Counted from the first letter of the stretch, positions 51,450-60,401 are shown. The stretch: 64,000 nt of DNA from Clostridia bacterium (GCA_017399695.1 JAFQBK010000002.1:88448-152447); one strand, 5' to 3'. The notes: generated from the sequence alone by a model not told the origin. Program-made: numbers and translations.

Positions 51450-54284
51450 TTATTTTGTTCTTTTGATATATTGCGCAAGATATTGTCCCGTGTAAGAATC
51501 CGGACATTTCATGACCTCTTCCGGAGTACCGCAGGCTACGACATTTCCGCCCTTGTCACCGCCCTCGGGGCCCAAATCAATCAGGTAGTCAGCGGTTTTG
51601 ATGACATCCAAGTTGTGTTCGATAACCAAAACTGTATTTCCGGCGTCCACTAAACGCTCGAGCACCTCCAACAGCTTGTGTACATCAGCGGTATGCAGTC
51701 CTGTCGTCGGCTCGTCCAGAATATAAATGGTTTTTCCGGTCGGGCGTCGGGAAAGCTCGGTTGCAAGCTTGACGCGCTGTGCCTCACCGCCGGAAAGCTG
51801 GGTTGAGGGTTGTCCGATTTTGATGTAGGAAAGGCCCACGTCATAAAGCGTCTTAAGCTTTCTTGCAATTTTCGGCAGAGGCGCGAAAAACTGGAGCCCT
51901 TCCTCCACGGTCATATCCAAAACATCAAAAATATTTTTTCCCTTGTAATGAACTTCCAGCGTTTCGCGGTTGAATCGTTTACCCTTACAAACATCGCAGG
52001 GGACATATACATCGGGTAAAAAGTGCATTTCAATCTTTAAGATACCGTCGCCGGTACAAGCCTCACAGCGTCCGCCTTTGACATTAAAGCTGAAACGTCC
52101 GGCCTTGTAGCCGCGCATTTTTGCCTCCGGTGTTTGTGCAAACACATCACGGATGTCAGAGAATACGCCGGTATAGGTGGCAGGGTTGGAGCGAGGTGTG
52201 CGTCCGATAGGGGATTGGTCAATATCGATGACCTTATCCAAATATTCCAGTCCCTCGATGCCGTCTGTTTTTCCCGGAACGGTGTAGGCGCGGTTTAATT
52301 CCCGTGCCAGATACTTATATAAGACCTCGTTGACTAAAGAGGATTTTCCCGAACCGGAAACACCGGTGACTGCGGTAAAGGTACCAAGCGGGATGGAAAC
52401 ATCAATATTTTTCAGGTTGTTTTCCTTGGCTCCGCGAATCTTTAAGAAATGACCGTTGCCTTTACGGCGCTCTTTCGGAACAGGAATGCTTTTCTTGCCG
52501 GACAAATACTGACCGGTAATAGACGCGGGGTTTGCTTTGATTTCTTCCACCGTACCCTCCGCCACAACCGTTCCGCCGTGGATTCCGGCACCCGGTCCGA
52601 TATCAACGATATGGTCAGCGGCATACATCGTATCCTCATCGTGCTCAACGACAATCAAGGTATTGCCGAGGTCACGAAGCCGCTTTAAGGTTGCAAGCAG
52701 TCGGTCGTTGTCGCGTTGGTGCAGACCAATCGACGGCTCGTCTAAAATATAGAGCACACCGATTAGGCTGGAGCCGATTTGCGTTGCCAAACGAATTCGC
52801 TGCGCCTCGCCGCCGGACAGCGTTCCTGACGAGCGGGAAAGAGTCAAATATCCAAGACCGACATCCACCAAAAAGCCGAGACGCTCATTAATTTCACGAA
52901 GCACCAGGCGTGCAATCGAATAGTCGCGCTCGGAAAGTTTTAAGTTTTTGAAAAAGTCGCGCGCGAGCTCTACGGACATTTTCGTAATTTCATCAATATT
53001 CTTGCCGCCGACGGTGACTGCCAATGCTTCGGGACGCAGACGCTTACCGCCACATTCCGGACAGTTTTCTACCGTCATCAGCTTTTCTATTTCGGCTTTC
53101 ATGTAATCACTGTTGGTTTCCTTGTAGCGTCGTTCAATGTTGGGGATTAAACCCTCAAAAGCCGCACGGTAATTTGCCGTGCCGTAGGAACGCTCATAGG
53201 AAAGTTCGAGTTTTTCGCCTCGTGTTCCGTAGAGAAGTACATCCAAAACTTCATCCGAAAGCTCACCGAGAGGCGTATCGAGACTGAAATTGTATCGTTT
53301 GGCAAGAGCGGAAAAGTAGGTGTTTGCGACACTTTCCGTATTATCTGCGTGCCCCCAACCGGAGAGCAGAATACCACCATTGTTGATGGAACGGCGCAGG
53401 TCTAAAATAAGGTCTGGGTTGACCTTCATCAAACTGCCGATGCCGGCACAATGCGGGCAGGCACCAAAGGGATTGTTAAAGGAAAACATTCTTGGTGCAA
53501 GCTCGGAAATGCTGATGCCGCAATCGGGGCAGGCATAGCTTTGGCTGAAGATGCGCTCCTCGCCATCAATAATATCAATCAAAACCAAATCATCCGAAAG
53601 CGAAAGCGCAGTCTCAATCGAGTCTGCAAGGCGCTGACGGATGCCGTCTTTGACAACAAGACGGTCAACCACGATTTCCACATTATGTTTTTTGTTTTTG
53701 TCGAGTTTGATTTCTTCGGATAAATCATATAAAATTCCGTCCACACGCACGCGGACAAAACCGTTCTTCTTTGCCTGTTCAAACAGCTTTTGATTTTCGC
53801 CTTTTTTTCCGCGAACCACGGGAGCAAGCACTTGAAATTTTGTGCCGGGCTCTAAGTCCAAAATTTGGTCAACAATCTGGTCAACCGACTGCTTTTTGAT
53901 TTCCTTTCCGCATTTCGGACAGTGCGGCACACCGATACGCGCATACAAAAGACGCAGATAGTCATAAATCTCCGTGACCGTACCGACGGTGGAGCGGGGA
54001 TTTTTACTGGTTGTTTTCTGGTCGATGCTGATGGCGGGAGAAAGACCGTCAATCAGCTCTACATCCGGCTTTTCCATCTGCCCCAAAAACTGACGCGCAT
54101 AGGAAGAGATGGACTCCATATAGCGGCGCTGACCTTCGGCATAAATCGTATCAAAAGCAAGCGAAGACTTACCCGAGCCGGATAGCCCCGTCAGAACAAC
54201 GAGCTTGTCGCGCGGGATGGTAACATCGATATTTTTTAAATTATGCTCCTTAGCACCTTTAATATAAATTTCATTTTTTGCCAT
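51450..54284 (-). CDS. uvrA: Excinuclease ABC subunit A
   Basis: 944 residues, starting [19 protein letters not shown], the normal UvrA length. The N-terminal Walker A is [14 protein letters not shown], zinc sites include [11 protein letters not shown] and [11 protein letters not shown], signature [14 protein letters not shown] and a second ATPase with [10 protein letters not shown] and [14 protein letters not shown]. UvrA finds DNA damage and loads UvrB in nucleotide excision repair. The frame runs to 54413, but AAGGAG at 9 bases favours the ATG at 54284. uvrB is not adjacent. A consensus promoter with a LexA-like box stands 300 bases upstream, separated by a 277 bp inverted-repeat element that ends at the ribosome site. 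Confidence 0.98.
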   Translation of the reverse strand: MAKNEIYIKGAKEHNLKNIDVTIPRDKLVVLTGLSGSGKSSLAFDTIYAEGQRRYMESISSYARQFLGQMEKPDVELIDGLSPAISIDQKTTSKNPRSTVGTVTEIYDYLRLLYARIGVPHCPKCGKEIKKQSVDQIVDQILDLEPGTKFQVLAPVVRGKKGENQKLFEQAKKNGFVRVRVDGILYDLSEEIKLDKNKKHNVEIVVDRLVVKDGIRQRLADSIETALSLSDDLVLIDIIDGEERIFSQSYACPDCGISISELAPRMFSFNNPFGACPHCAGIGSLMKVNPDLILDLRRSINNGGILLSGWGHADNTESVANTYFSALAKRYNFSLDTPLGELSDEVLDVLLYGTRGEKLELSYERSYGTANYRAAFEGLIPNIERRYKETNSDYMKAEIEKLMTVENCPECGGKRLRPEALAVTVGGKNIDEITKMSVELARDFFKNLKLSERDYSIARLVLREINERLGFLVDVGLGYLTLSRSSGTLSGGEAQRIRLATQIGSSLIGVLYILDEPSIGLHQRDNDRLLATLKRLRDLGNTLIVVEHDEDTMYAADHIVDIGPGAGIHGGTVVAEGTVEEIKANPASITGQYLSGKKSIPVPKERRKGNGHFLKIRGAKENNLKNIDVSIPLGTFTAVTGVSGSGKSSLVNEVLYKYLARELNRAYTVPGKTDGIEGLEYLDKVIDIDQSPIGRTPRSNPATYTGVFSDIRDVFAQTPEAKMRGYKAGRFSFNVKGGRCEACTGDGILKIEMHFLPDVYVPCDVCKGKRFNRETLEVHYKGKNIFDVLDMTVEEGLQFFAPLPKIARKLKTLYDVGLSYIKIGQPSTQLSGGEAQRVKLATELSRRPTGKTIYILDEPTTGLHTADVHKLLEVLERLVDAGNTVLVIEHNLDVIKTADYLIDLGPEGGDKGGNVVACGTPEEVMKCPDSYTGQYLAQYIKRTK

Positions 54285-54297
54285 AGTGAGAAGCTCC

Positions 54298-54574
54298 TTA
54301 ACCGAAAGAAAATAATCTAAACGCCGATTTTTAGAGGCAGATTTTCGCTTTCGATGTGTTAAAATACTCGGTAATCCGTCAGGATTACCTGCGTTTTTGC
54401 CTTTCGCAACCAAAAATCTTCACTCTAAAAATTCTACGACCTAAAACGGATGAAATTTTGAGTAGATTTTGGTGCGAAAGATAAAGCAAGGCTTGGCGCC
54501 TTGCAAAGATGACAAGCCGAAAGATGCCAAAATTTCGCCGTTTAGGCGGGTTCAGATTACTTTCTTTCGGTTAA
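54298..54574. mobile_element. MITE-like 277 bp inverted-repeat element in the uvrA leader
   Basis: The ends are imperfect inverted repeats, TTAACCGAAAGAAA followed by a matching TAATCT (54298-54322 against 54550-54574, 23 of about 25). TTAA stands at both ends. Inside are stems at 54370-54389 (GGTAATCC/GGATTACC), 54486-54504 (GCAAGGC/GCCTTGC) and a longer imperfect one (about 54410-54478). No open reading frame with a ribosome site is seen. Without the element the uvrA promoter would run straight into TTAAGGAG and the ATG. A structured RNA leader is the main alternative. Confidence 0.65.
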
Positions 54575-54577
54575 ATC

Positions 54578-54589
54578 AAACAAATGTTC
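54578..54589 (-). promoter_or_regulatory. LexA (SOS) box of uvrA
   Basis: On the minus strand GAACATTTGTTT matches GAAC-N4-GTTC at seven of eight conserved bases and lies at the predicted transcription start. Confidence 0.65.
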
Positions 54590-54595
54590 TCTTGT

Positions 54596-54624
54596 ATTAT
54601 ACCGCGAAATAGGATATCTGTCAA
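54596..54624 (-). promoter_or_regulatory. Consensus sigma-A promoter of uvrA
   Basis: On the minus strand TTGACA (54619-54624), 17 bases, TATAAT (54596-54601), a perfect consensus; it begins just after the upstream AraC stop. Confidence 0.88.
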
Positions 54625-54630
54625 TGTGTG

Positions 54631-55407
54631 TTACTGGTTTTTGTTGTATTTCATCCGATAATCTTTCGGTGATACCCCGTAGCGTTTATGAAATTCTTTA
54701 CTAAAATACTTTGTGTCGGGAAAACCGGATAAAAGAGCGATTTCGCTGATGGGAAAGTCGCTTGTCTGCAAGAATGCGGAGGCAGTTTCCAGCTTTAACA
54801 ACCGAATATATTTATTCGGGGGAACGAGGTAAACCTTTTTAAAGTTTTTTCTGAAAGCCGCTTCTGACATATAAACCATTTTAGCTAGCTCTGAAATCGA
54901 GATAATTTCCTGCTTATAATTATGATGAATGTAGTCGCACGCAGGCTTAATGCGCATAAAGATGGAGTTTGCGACCGAACTTTCGTCGCTTGCCAGATTC
55001 ATCAGGTAAATCAGCTTGTAAAACAGAGAAGTGCAAAGGTATTTATATCCTTGTTTTTTGGATGCCCAGGTATCGTATATTTCCGAAAACAGCCCCTTGA
55101 TTTCATCAATCTCTTCAAACCGATAGACTTCCATAGCGGTTGGTGGTGAATTGTAGGTGATAAAGTGAATAGATATGATGGTTTCATTTTCGGTCATCTG
55201 CTTGTACTGTGAAACAGAGGGAAGATATAGCACATCATTTCCCGATACAGCATACGTTTTATCGCCGAAAACAAAGTCCGCATTTCCCATCAGGCGAATA
55301 CTTAAGGAGGAGTATTGACGGGGCGTGCTTTCGTGGATGTTTTTATCACGTGAGATTTTGTAAACGCCAATAATTTCAAACGTCAAATCTTTTTCGGAAA
55401 AGAACAT
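54631..55407 (-). CDS. AraC-family transcription regulator
   Basis: 258 residues from the ATG at 55407, which follows AAGGTG by 6 bases; an upstream GTG in frame is less likely. The N-terminal half (FEIIGVYKISRDKN, SSLSIRLMGNADFVFGDKTYAV) is a cupin-type sensor and the C-terminal half a double helix-turn-helix (ISELAKMVYMSEAAFRKNFKK and ISEIALLSGFPDTKYFSKEFHKRYG). It diverges from the GH20-like pair and is its most likely regulator. The promoter of uvrA starts immediately downstream. Confidence 0.9.
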   Translation of the reverse strand: MFFSEKDLTFEIIGVYKISRDKNIHESTPRQYSSLSIRLMGNADFVFGDKTYAVSGNDVLYLPSVSQYKQMTENETIISIHFITYNSPPTAMEVYRFEEIDEIKGLFSEIYDTWASKKQGYKYLCTSLFYKLIYLMNLASDESSVANSIFMRIKPACDYIHHNYKQEIISISELAKMVYMSEAAFRKNFKKVYLVPPNKYIRLLKLETASAFLQTSDFPISEIALLSGFPDTKYFSKEFHKRYGVSPKDYRMKYNKNQ

Positions 55408-55446
55408 TTTAGACACCTTCTGTCACTAGATTTGTTTGTTTACTGT

Positions 55447-55475
55447 ATATTATCATTAGCATCTAAAAATGTCAA
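55447..55475 (-). promoter_or_regulatory. Sigma-A promoter of the AraC gene at 54631
   Basis: On the minus strand TTGACA (55470-55475), 17 bases, TAATAT (55447-55452). Confidence 0.7.
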
Positions 55476-55512
55476 GTTTCGATTCGGACACCTTTTTGTT
55501 ACGAACTGTTAG

Positions 55513-55541
55513 TTTTCACAGCAAAACCGATATGATAAAAT
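55513..55541 (+). promoter_or_regulatory. Candidate promoter of the GH20-like operon
   Basis: TTTTCA (55513-55518), 17 bases, TAAAAT (55536-55541); the minus-35 is weak, which fits a gene needing an activator. Confidence 0.45.
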
Positions 55542-55567
55542 GTCACTTGAGAAAGTGAGGTTTTTGT

Positions 55568-56935
55568 ATGAGTAATCAATTATTGAACGGACTTGTGCCG
55601 TATCCGAGAAAAGTGCAAAAAACAAGTGGAGTATTCCATTTATCCGCGAGCCTGAAAACCGTGATTGGTAAATCGGCTGCCCGAAATTATGATTTCTGGC
55701 TTGGAGAATTAGATTTAGTTTCGCCGGAAAAAAGAGATTTAAACGCAGATTGCGATGCAATTTTAATTGGAGACGTGAAAGGTTCTGCACTTTTGCCTCC
55801 GTCCTATCAAGAAACGGAAGCATACCGAATCGAAATTTCGGAAGCCGGAATTGCCATTACGGCAAACAGTGAGGCAGGACTTTCGTTTGCACTCCGAACG
55901 CTTGTGAAAATCAAAAAGCTTAATCATCCGATTCCCTGTATGGTGATTGAAGATGCACCGATGGTTGATATGAGAGCGATTCATATGTGTATTTTTGACC
56001 CGCAGGACGGAACGAAAAAAGATGATACCTCGCCTGATGTGGTAAAAAAACGCATCGAACTTTGCGCGCTTTTGGGCTATAATTATGTGTTTATCGAGTT
56101 TTGGGGAATGTTCCCGTATGAGCGGCATCCGTATGCGTGCTGGGCGCATTCGAATTATACGAAAGAAAAGATTGAGGAAATCATCAGCTTCTGCATTCGA
56201 GACCTGCACATTACACCGTGTCCCTGTCAGAACCTGACGAGTCACGCAGGCTGGAGCAGAATTACCACGCGCAGACACGTTGTCCTTGACCAGAAGCCGG
56301 AGATGGCAGATATGTATATCCCCGGTGGCTGGTGCTTTGCAACGGAAAATCCAAAGACAAAACAGTTCTTAAAAGATGTCATTGATGAGCTTGTAGAGGC
56401 ATTTCATAACCCGCCGATGTTCCATATGAGCTGTGATAAAACCTTTGGCTTCGGTTCAACGGAGGAGGACAGAACAAAATCTGCCGATGTACTTTTTGCG
56501 CAGCATATCGCAAACTTAAACACCTATATCGCCGCGAAGGGCATCCGTCCGGTGATGTGGGCTGATATGCTGTATACATCGATGGATTCACTGACCTTTA
56601 AGTGTGCGCCCTTTGTGGCGGATGTTCTCCCGAAAAATATCCTGATGAATATATGGACGCATAACGACCCGGGCGAATACTGGCATGATGTTGATTTCTT
56701 TGAAGACAAGGGCTATGAAACAGTGTATTCTCCGTTTATCAATTACGACAGTATTCAAAATATGATTAAGCTTTGCATCAAAAAGAAAAGCAAGGGTATT
56801 GTGCAGACAACCTGGTACGCGCCGGAAGGGGCAAAGCCGTACTTTACCTATTCCATTGCGAAACAGTGGAACTTTGATGCTGAAATCGGCGAAGAAACGA
56901 TTCATGCGTTCCTTGATGCATTTTCTGAGGAGTGA
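55568..56935 (+). CDS. GH20-like (beta-N-acetylhexosaminidase superfamily) protein with altered active site
   Basis: 455 residues, no signal peptide. A GH20b-like N-terminal alpha/beta domain (about 1-120, with TEAYRIEISEAGIAITANSEAGLSFALRTL) leads into a TIM barrel beginning MVDMRAIHMCIFDP. At the position of the GH20 catalytic H-x-G-G-D-E, it reads HMSCDKTFGFGS: Asp290 is kept but the Glu is Lys291. Catalytic function as a normal hexosaminidase is therefore doubtful; it may act on another substrate or be a non-enzymatic binder. GAGG lies before the ATG. The next gene begins 6 bases after the stop, so they form one operon, probably controlled by the divergent AraC gene. Confidence 0.75.
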   Translation: MSNQLLNGLVPYPRKVQKTSGVFHLSASLKTVIGKSAARNYDFWLGELDLVSPEKRDLNADCDAILIGDVKGSALLPPSYQETEAYRIEISEAGIAITANSEAGLSFALRTLVKIKKLNHPIPCMVIEDAPMVDMRAIHMCIFDPQDGTKKDDTSPDVVKKRIELCALLGYNYVFIEFWGMFPYERHPYACWAHSNYTKEKIEEIISFCIRDLHITPCPCQNLTSHAGWSRITTRRHVVLDQKPEMADMYIPGGWCFATENPKTKQFLKDVIDELVEAFHNPPMFHMSCDKTFGFGSTEEDRTKSADVLFAQHIANLNTYIAAKGIRPVMWADMLYTSMDSLTFKCAPFVADVLPKNILMNIWTHNDPGEYWHDVDFFEDKGYETVYSPFINYDSIQNMIKLCIKKKSKGIVQTTWYAPEGAKPYFTYSIAKQWNFDAEIGEETIHAFLDAFSEE

Positions 56936-56941
56936 TTCTGA

Positions 56942-58897
56942 ATGCATACCGTGGTTTGGGGCGGAAGCAAAAGCTTTCGCTCCTTCTTAAAAAAGTTAGA
57001 CGGCGCGGAGAATTTAATAGAAATAAAGTCGCTGGATGAGGCGCTTGAAACCGCGCTGAAATGTCGGGCAAAGGCTCTGTTTTTACTGCCGGATTATGAC
57101 AATTCTCAAAAGGTTTTGGATGAATTTGACGATAGCCATATCAAAACAATCGTTGATATCATCAAAACGAGGCAGACGAAAATATATATTGAAAACTATC
57201 CGTCTTATGATGCGCGTGATTACTATATTTTTGGGGCACAGTCGCGTGCTTGTCCTGCGGTGCTAGGAAGGAATTCTATCCGGCTTTTGGGGGATTTTAA
57301 GGATGACCTAGGGTTTGAACTGTTGCAAAAACGAAACGGTGTGTTTTTCCAAAATGCCAAGCATTATGAGCAGAAAATCGAAATTCTCGCGGAAATCAGA
57401 AACTGCCTCGGTGTGCACGACGTTGTTGCAGAAGATTCCCAGTGCCTTGGCATCGCACTTTCTAAAACCGGAAATCAGGTCTATACGGCAATGCTTAATT
57501 TCACTGATTTCGATGCAAACTTTTCGCTTCCTTATCAGCATTGGAAAAAGTTTTATGCCAAGGTTTTTGCCGAAATTCTTGATGTTGATGAAACAAGGGC
57601 AGAGGATGCATTTTTAGAAACCTATGTGGGGATAGCAACAACAAAAAAGGCAAGCTATGTGCGTGCCGAAAGCGAGCGCAAAGCCGATATGGAGAAAGCG
57701 GTCTTCCATGCGGTTTCGTGGCATTTGGATTCCGGGGTTATGCCGCAAAGCGACGGCGCAAGCGGCGTGTATGAAATGGTGCGCTCCTTTGACCTTAAAC
57801 TTGCCAAAAATGTCCGTGGCGATTCGAGCCTTTTTACCGCGGCACTGTTTTCGCTTGCGGGAAAGTATTTTGGTAAGCCGGAGTGGAATGAGATTTCTAA
57901 AAATATATTAAATGAAACACTTGACCGTCGCTCGCTTCAGATCATGGATGGGAAAAACAAAGGTCTTCTTAAGTGGTTTTCCGGCGTGGGTGATTTGGGC
58001 ACGCATTGCATTTATGCGACCGACAGTGCCCGTGGCGGAAACTGTATGTTTGCGCTTTATGAGGCGACAAAAGATGAATCTCTGAGAGAAAGAGTTTTGA
58101 TGCTCGGAGAGGCATTTTTGCGTTGGTTTTCAGGGGACGCACTTCTTCCGATGGGCTGGTTTAATTATGATGAGTGGGATTTAGAGACCATCGCTGCGTG
58201 TGAAAAAACGACGGCACCTGAGTTTTACGAACCGATTATGATTTTAATGAAAAATCTTCACAGTATCAGTGGAGATATCCGCTATAAAGAGCAAATTCTG
58301 AAAACGGCGGAAAAGATGGCAGAGATGTATCCGGACTACGGAATCGGACCATCCCACTCAAAGAATTTTACTTTGAGCCGGGTACTGGGAATTTTTGCTG
58401 TGGCACAATCTTTTGAAAGCGGCGCGTGGACACCGCTGATTGACGAAATATTAAATTACTTTCATGAACTGCAGCATAAAAGCGGCGGTTTTGCAGACGG
58501 AAAAGCATATTTTGACGAAAAAAGCTTAAAAGCCGATATGGAATTTGCCATCGGCTTCGGACCGGAGCACGGAAATATCTGCGACCTGATGTATTGCCAG
58601 AATACGATGCTTTATACGCTTAATATCTTAAGAAAGTGTAAACAGGATGATTTTAATCTGCCGCTTGCGAAAGAAATGCTTCAAAAGTCCGTTGACTTTT
58701 TGCTCAATGTTCAGCTGGTTTCGGAAAACAAAATGCTTTCCGGCGGCTGGATGAGAGCATACGATATGGACCTCGGAGAATACTACGGCTGCGATAAGGA
58801 TTTTGCCTGGGGAGCATACAGTATTTTAGTCGGTTGGGTAACCGGTGCCATCCCGATTACATTTCTTGATTTGCTCGGTATGGAAACGATGTATTAA
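56942..58897 (+). CDS. Unknown protein, probably with a C-terminal six-hairpin glycosidase-like domain
   Basis: 651 residues, no signal or membrane segments. The N-terminal 210 residues (HTVVWGGSKSFRSFLKKLDG, KALFLLPDYDNSQ) look alpha/beta and I do not recognise them; they recall glutamine-amidotransferase-like parts of sugar enzymes. The C-terminal about 420 residues (from HAVSWHLDSGVMPQSDGASGVYEM) are helix-rich with repeated W-x-x-G and Y-x-x-A-x-W motifs and GWFNYDEWD, typical of an alpha/alpha barrel such as unsaturated-uronidase or mannosidase-type folds. GAGGAG precedes the ATG, which is 6 bases after the GH20-like stop, so both probably work on one glycan. Function is not assignable. 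Confidence 0.75.
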   Translation: MHTVVWGGSKSFRSFLKKLDGAENLIEIKSLDEALETALKCRAKALFLLPDYDNSQKVLDEFDDSHIKTIVDIIKTRQTKIYIENYPSYDARDYYIFGAQSRACPAVLGRNSIRLLGDFKDDLGFELLQKRNGVFFQNAKHYEQKIEILAEIRNCLGVHDVVAEDSQCLGIALSKTGNQVYTAMLNFTDFDANFSLPYQHWKKFYAKVFAEILDVDETRAEDAFLETYVGIATTKKASYVRAESERKADMEKAVFHAVSWHLDSGVMPQSDGASGVYEMVRSFDLKLAKNVRGDSSLFTAALFSLAGKYFGKPEWNEISKNILNETLDRRSLQIMDGKNKGLLKWFSGVGDLGTHCIYATDSARGGNCMFALYEATKDESLRERVLMLGEAFLRWFSGDALLPMGWFNYDEWDLETIAACEKTTAPEFYEPIMILMKNLHSISGDIRYKEQILKTAEKMAEMYPDYGIGPSHSKNFTLSRVLGIFAVAQSFESGAWTPLIDEILNYFHELQHKSGGFADGKAYFDEKSLKADMEFAIGFGPEHGNICDLMYCQNTMLYTLNILRKCKQDDFNLPLAKEMLQKSVDFLLNVQLVSENKMLSGGWMRAYDMDLGEYYGCDKDFAWGAYSILVGWVTGAIPITFLDLLGMETMY

Positions 58898-58907
58898 AGA
58901 TAAAAAA

Positions 58908-58947
58908 CCAAAAAGAAAAGCACTCATACGAGTGCTTTTCTTTTTGG
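58908..58947 (+). terminator. Rho-independent terminator after the GH20-like operon
   Basis: An 18 bp stem (58908-58925 with 58930-58947) ending in a TTTTCTTTTT arm. Confidence 0.9.
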
Positions 58948-59002
58948 AGGAGCAAGGAAGCGGTCGGAGTTTTTCTTGACAAAGAAAAACGGAGCATATA
59001 AG

Positions 59003-59026
59003 AAAAGACCGCAAAAGCGGTCTTTT
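59003..59026 (-). terminator. Terminator of tmRNA
   Basis: A 10 bp stem AAAAGACCGC/GCGGTCTTTT (59003-59012, 59017-59026) lies 27 bases past the mature tmRNA 3' end, with a T-rich tail on the minus strand. Confidence 0.8.
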
Positions 59027-59052
59027 TGACTGCAGCGTAGTTTGCTGCGACG

Positions 59053-59396
59053 TGGTGGAGACGAGGAGAATTGAACTCCTGTCCGAAAATGCCGCCGATT
59101 CAGGCTCTCCGAGCGCAGCCGGTGATTACCATTCCCTCCGGCGAAAGATCACAGGCAATCTCGCGCCATCAGTAGCTTCATTATTCATGGCCGACGCAAA
59201 GCTTAGCCGGCACACGTTCACTGCTTCATGATGCCCCTACCGGGACCGCAGTCCTTCCCGGGGGACAGCTGCCTTAATTAGGCAGCAGCTAATTCAGTGT
59301 TAGCGTTTAATTTTAAAAAGTACGGATTTTATAGTGGCTCCGCACCACTGCTCGCTCCTAAACCTTTACCATCCCCGTCGAAACCATTGCGTCCCC
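59053..59396 (-). ncRNA. ssrA: Transfer-messenger RNA (tmRNA)
   Basis: The minus-strand 3' end reads GACAGGAGTTCAATTCTCCT then CGTCTCCACCA, a T-arm and acceptor with encoded CCA. The 5' end GGGGACGCAATGGTTTCGAC pairs with it over the acceptor (GGGGAC/GTCTCC) and carries the tRNA-like D-loop. A tag reading frame in the middle ends N-T-E-L-A-A-A and stop (about 59280-59310), slightly unlike the usual -ALAA. G/C-rich pseudoknots follow the tag. tmRNA with SmpB rescues stalled ribosomes and marks the product for proteolysis. smpB is not adjacent. Size about 344 bases. Confidence 0.95.
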
Positions 59397-59426
59397 TTGG
59401 AAACAGTATCTGTTTATCAGTGATTC

Positions 59427-59455
59427 ATTATACAATAAAAACAGACACTTGTCAA
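59427..59455 (-). promoter_or_regulatory. Consensus sigma-A promoter of tmRNA
   Basis: On the minus strand TTGACA (59450-59455), 17 bases, TATAAT (59427-59432); a short 5' leader of about 25 bases would be removed by RNase P. Confidence 0.88.
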
Positions 59456-59511
59456 AGAATTTCACAAATGTTTACGGTTCGGACACAATTGGAAACGGCG
59501 GGTAGGGAGAG

Positions 59512-60006
59512 CTAAATCAAAATATTTTTCCGAATTTCGCCACAGGCGATTTTTTCTCCGGCATTTCCTGCAGGCTGCGACCCAAAATCATCCGGCCCCG
59601 AATGGATAATGATTGTTTTTCCAATGACCTCCGATACGGAAAAACGGTTGGTCAGGAAGGAGGAAAAAGCAACGCCGTTTGAGCCAAACAGAGGGGGCAA
59701 ATCCCCTGCGTGATAAGGGTGGGGACAGTCCTTCGGATTGTAGTGAGTAAGTGCATCCGAAAAAGGATCCGCCTCCGTTCCGGTGCAACTGCCGCCGCTG
59801 TGGATGTGAAGCGCAAATATCGGTGCTTTACAGACTTCGGAGGTGGTAGGCAGACCCGACACCTCGCAAGAGACGATGACGCCGAATGCCGTCTGATAAA
59901 ATAAAACTCTCCCGCGGAGCGCAGGGTATTCCGGTCCTCCGTGAATATTGGCATATGCCTGGGGCTTTCGGTTAAAAAGAGATAAAAAATTAATAAAATC
60001 CAACAT
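59512..60006 (-). CDS. Cu/Zn superoxide dismutase family protein
   Basis: 164 residues with no signal peptide, which is unusual because most bacterial Cu/Zn SODs are exported. FALHIHSGGSCTG contains the first copper His pair, HYNPKDCPHPYHAGDLPPL further metal His/Asp residues, and TIIIHSGPDDFGSQPAGNAGEKIACGEI the late copper His, glycine loop and second Cys. These are the family hallmarks. It would remove superoxide, or, if cytoplasmic, act as a copper-handling relative. GGAAGGTGA precedes the ATG. It lies upstream of tmRNA on the same strand, with a separate promoter for the latter. Confidence 0.88.
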   Translation of the reverse strand: MLDFINFLSLFNRKPQAYANIHGGPEYPALRGRVLFYQTAFGVIVSCEVSGLPTTSEVCKAPIFALHIHSGGSCTGTEADPFSDALTHYNPKDCPHPYHAGDLPPLFGSNGVAFSSFLTNRFSVSEVIGKTIIIHSGPDDFGSQPAGNAGEKIACGEIRKNILI

Positions 60007-60150
60007 GCTTCACCTTCCGATATATTCTTTCTAACAGTTTATGAACGAGAAAAGAAAAAGGTGAGGAAGGGCGTCCTCGCTAATTGAGTCCGCCCAATAT
60101 TGCTCATCTCAAGTCATCAGGCGTTTGTGATAAAAATGTTATTTCGTACA

Positions 60151-60179
60151 TTGATTTTTATACAGATGTATGATATAAT
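60151..60179 (+). promoter_or_regulatory. Sigma-A promoter of the cobalamin riboswitch transcript
   Basis: TTGATT (60151-60156), 17 bases, TATAAT (60174-60179), about 14 bases before the riboswitch P1 stem. Confidence 0.75.
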
Positions 60180-60192
60180 TAATACATTCACA

Positions 60193-60401
60193 CAGAGTGT
60201 TGGTTATGCCGCAAAAGCTATATGTGTAAGGCATAATCGGTGAAAAGGGAATGGGGTGAGAATCCCCTGCGATAACTGTCGGTGTATGCATCGAAGTTTT
60301 TATATCCGTTATCGAAAGATAGTCAGTAGGCAACTGCGAAGGCAGGATACAAAAACGCGGACAGTTTTGTCTATATGATGTGAGTCACAAGACCTGCTCT
60401 G
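60193..60401 (+). promoter_or_regulatory. Cobalamin riboswitch
   Basis: The conserved core is visible: GAAAAGGGAATGGGGTGAGA, then ATCCCC with TGCGATAACTGT, and near the 3' end GTGAGTCACAAGACCTGC. CAGAG (60193-60197) and CTCTG (60397-60401) can close the outer P1 stem. With a downstream Rho-independent hairpin, it would switch transcription of the ECF transporter off when cobalamin is bound. The insertion between the halves is about 100 bases. Confidence 0.92.

Noticed and set aside
54285..54413. N-terminal extension of UvrA to 54413
   Set aside because: The extra 43 residues lie in the inverted-repeat element, and a good ribosome site precedes the family-consistent ATG at 54284.
54298..54574. 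CRISPR array in the repeat-rich uvrA leader
   Set aside because: The repeats are inverted, not regularly spaced direct repeats, and no cas gene is present.
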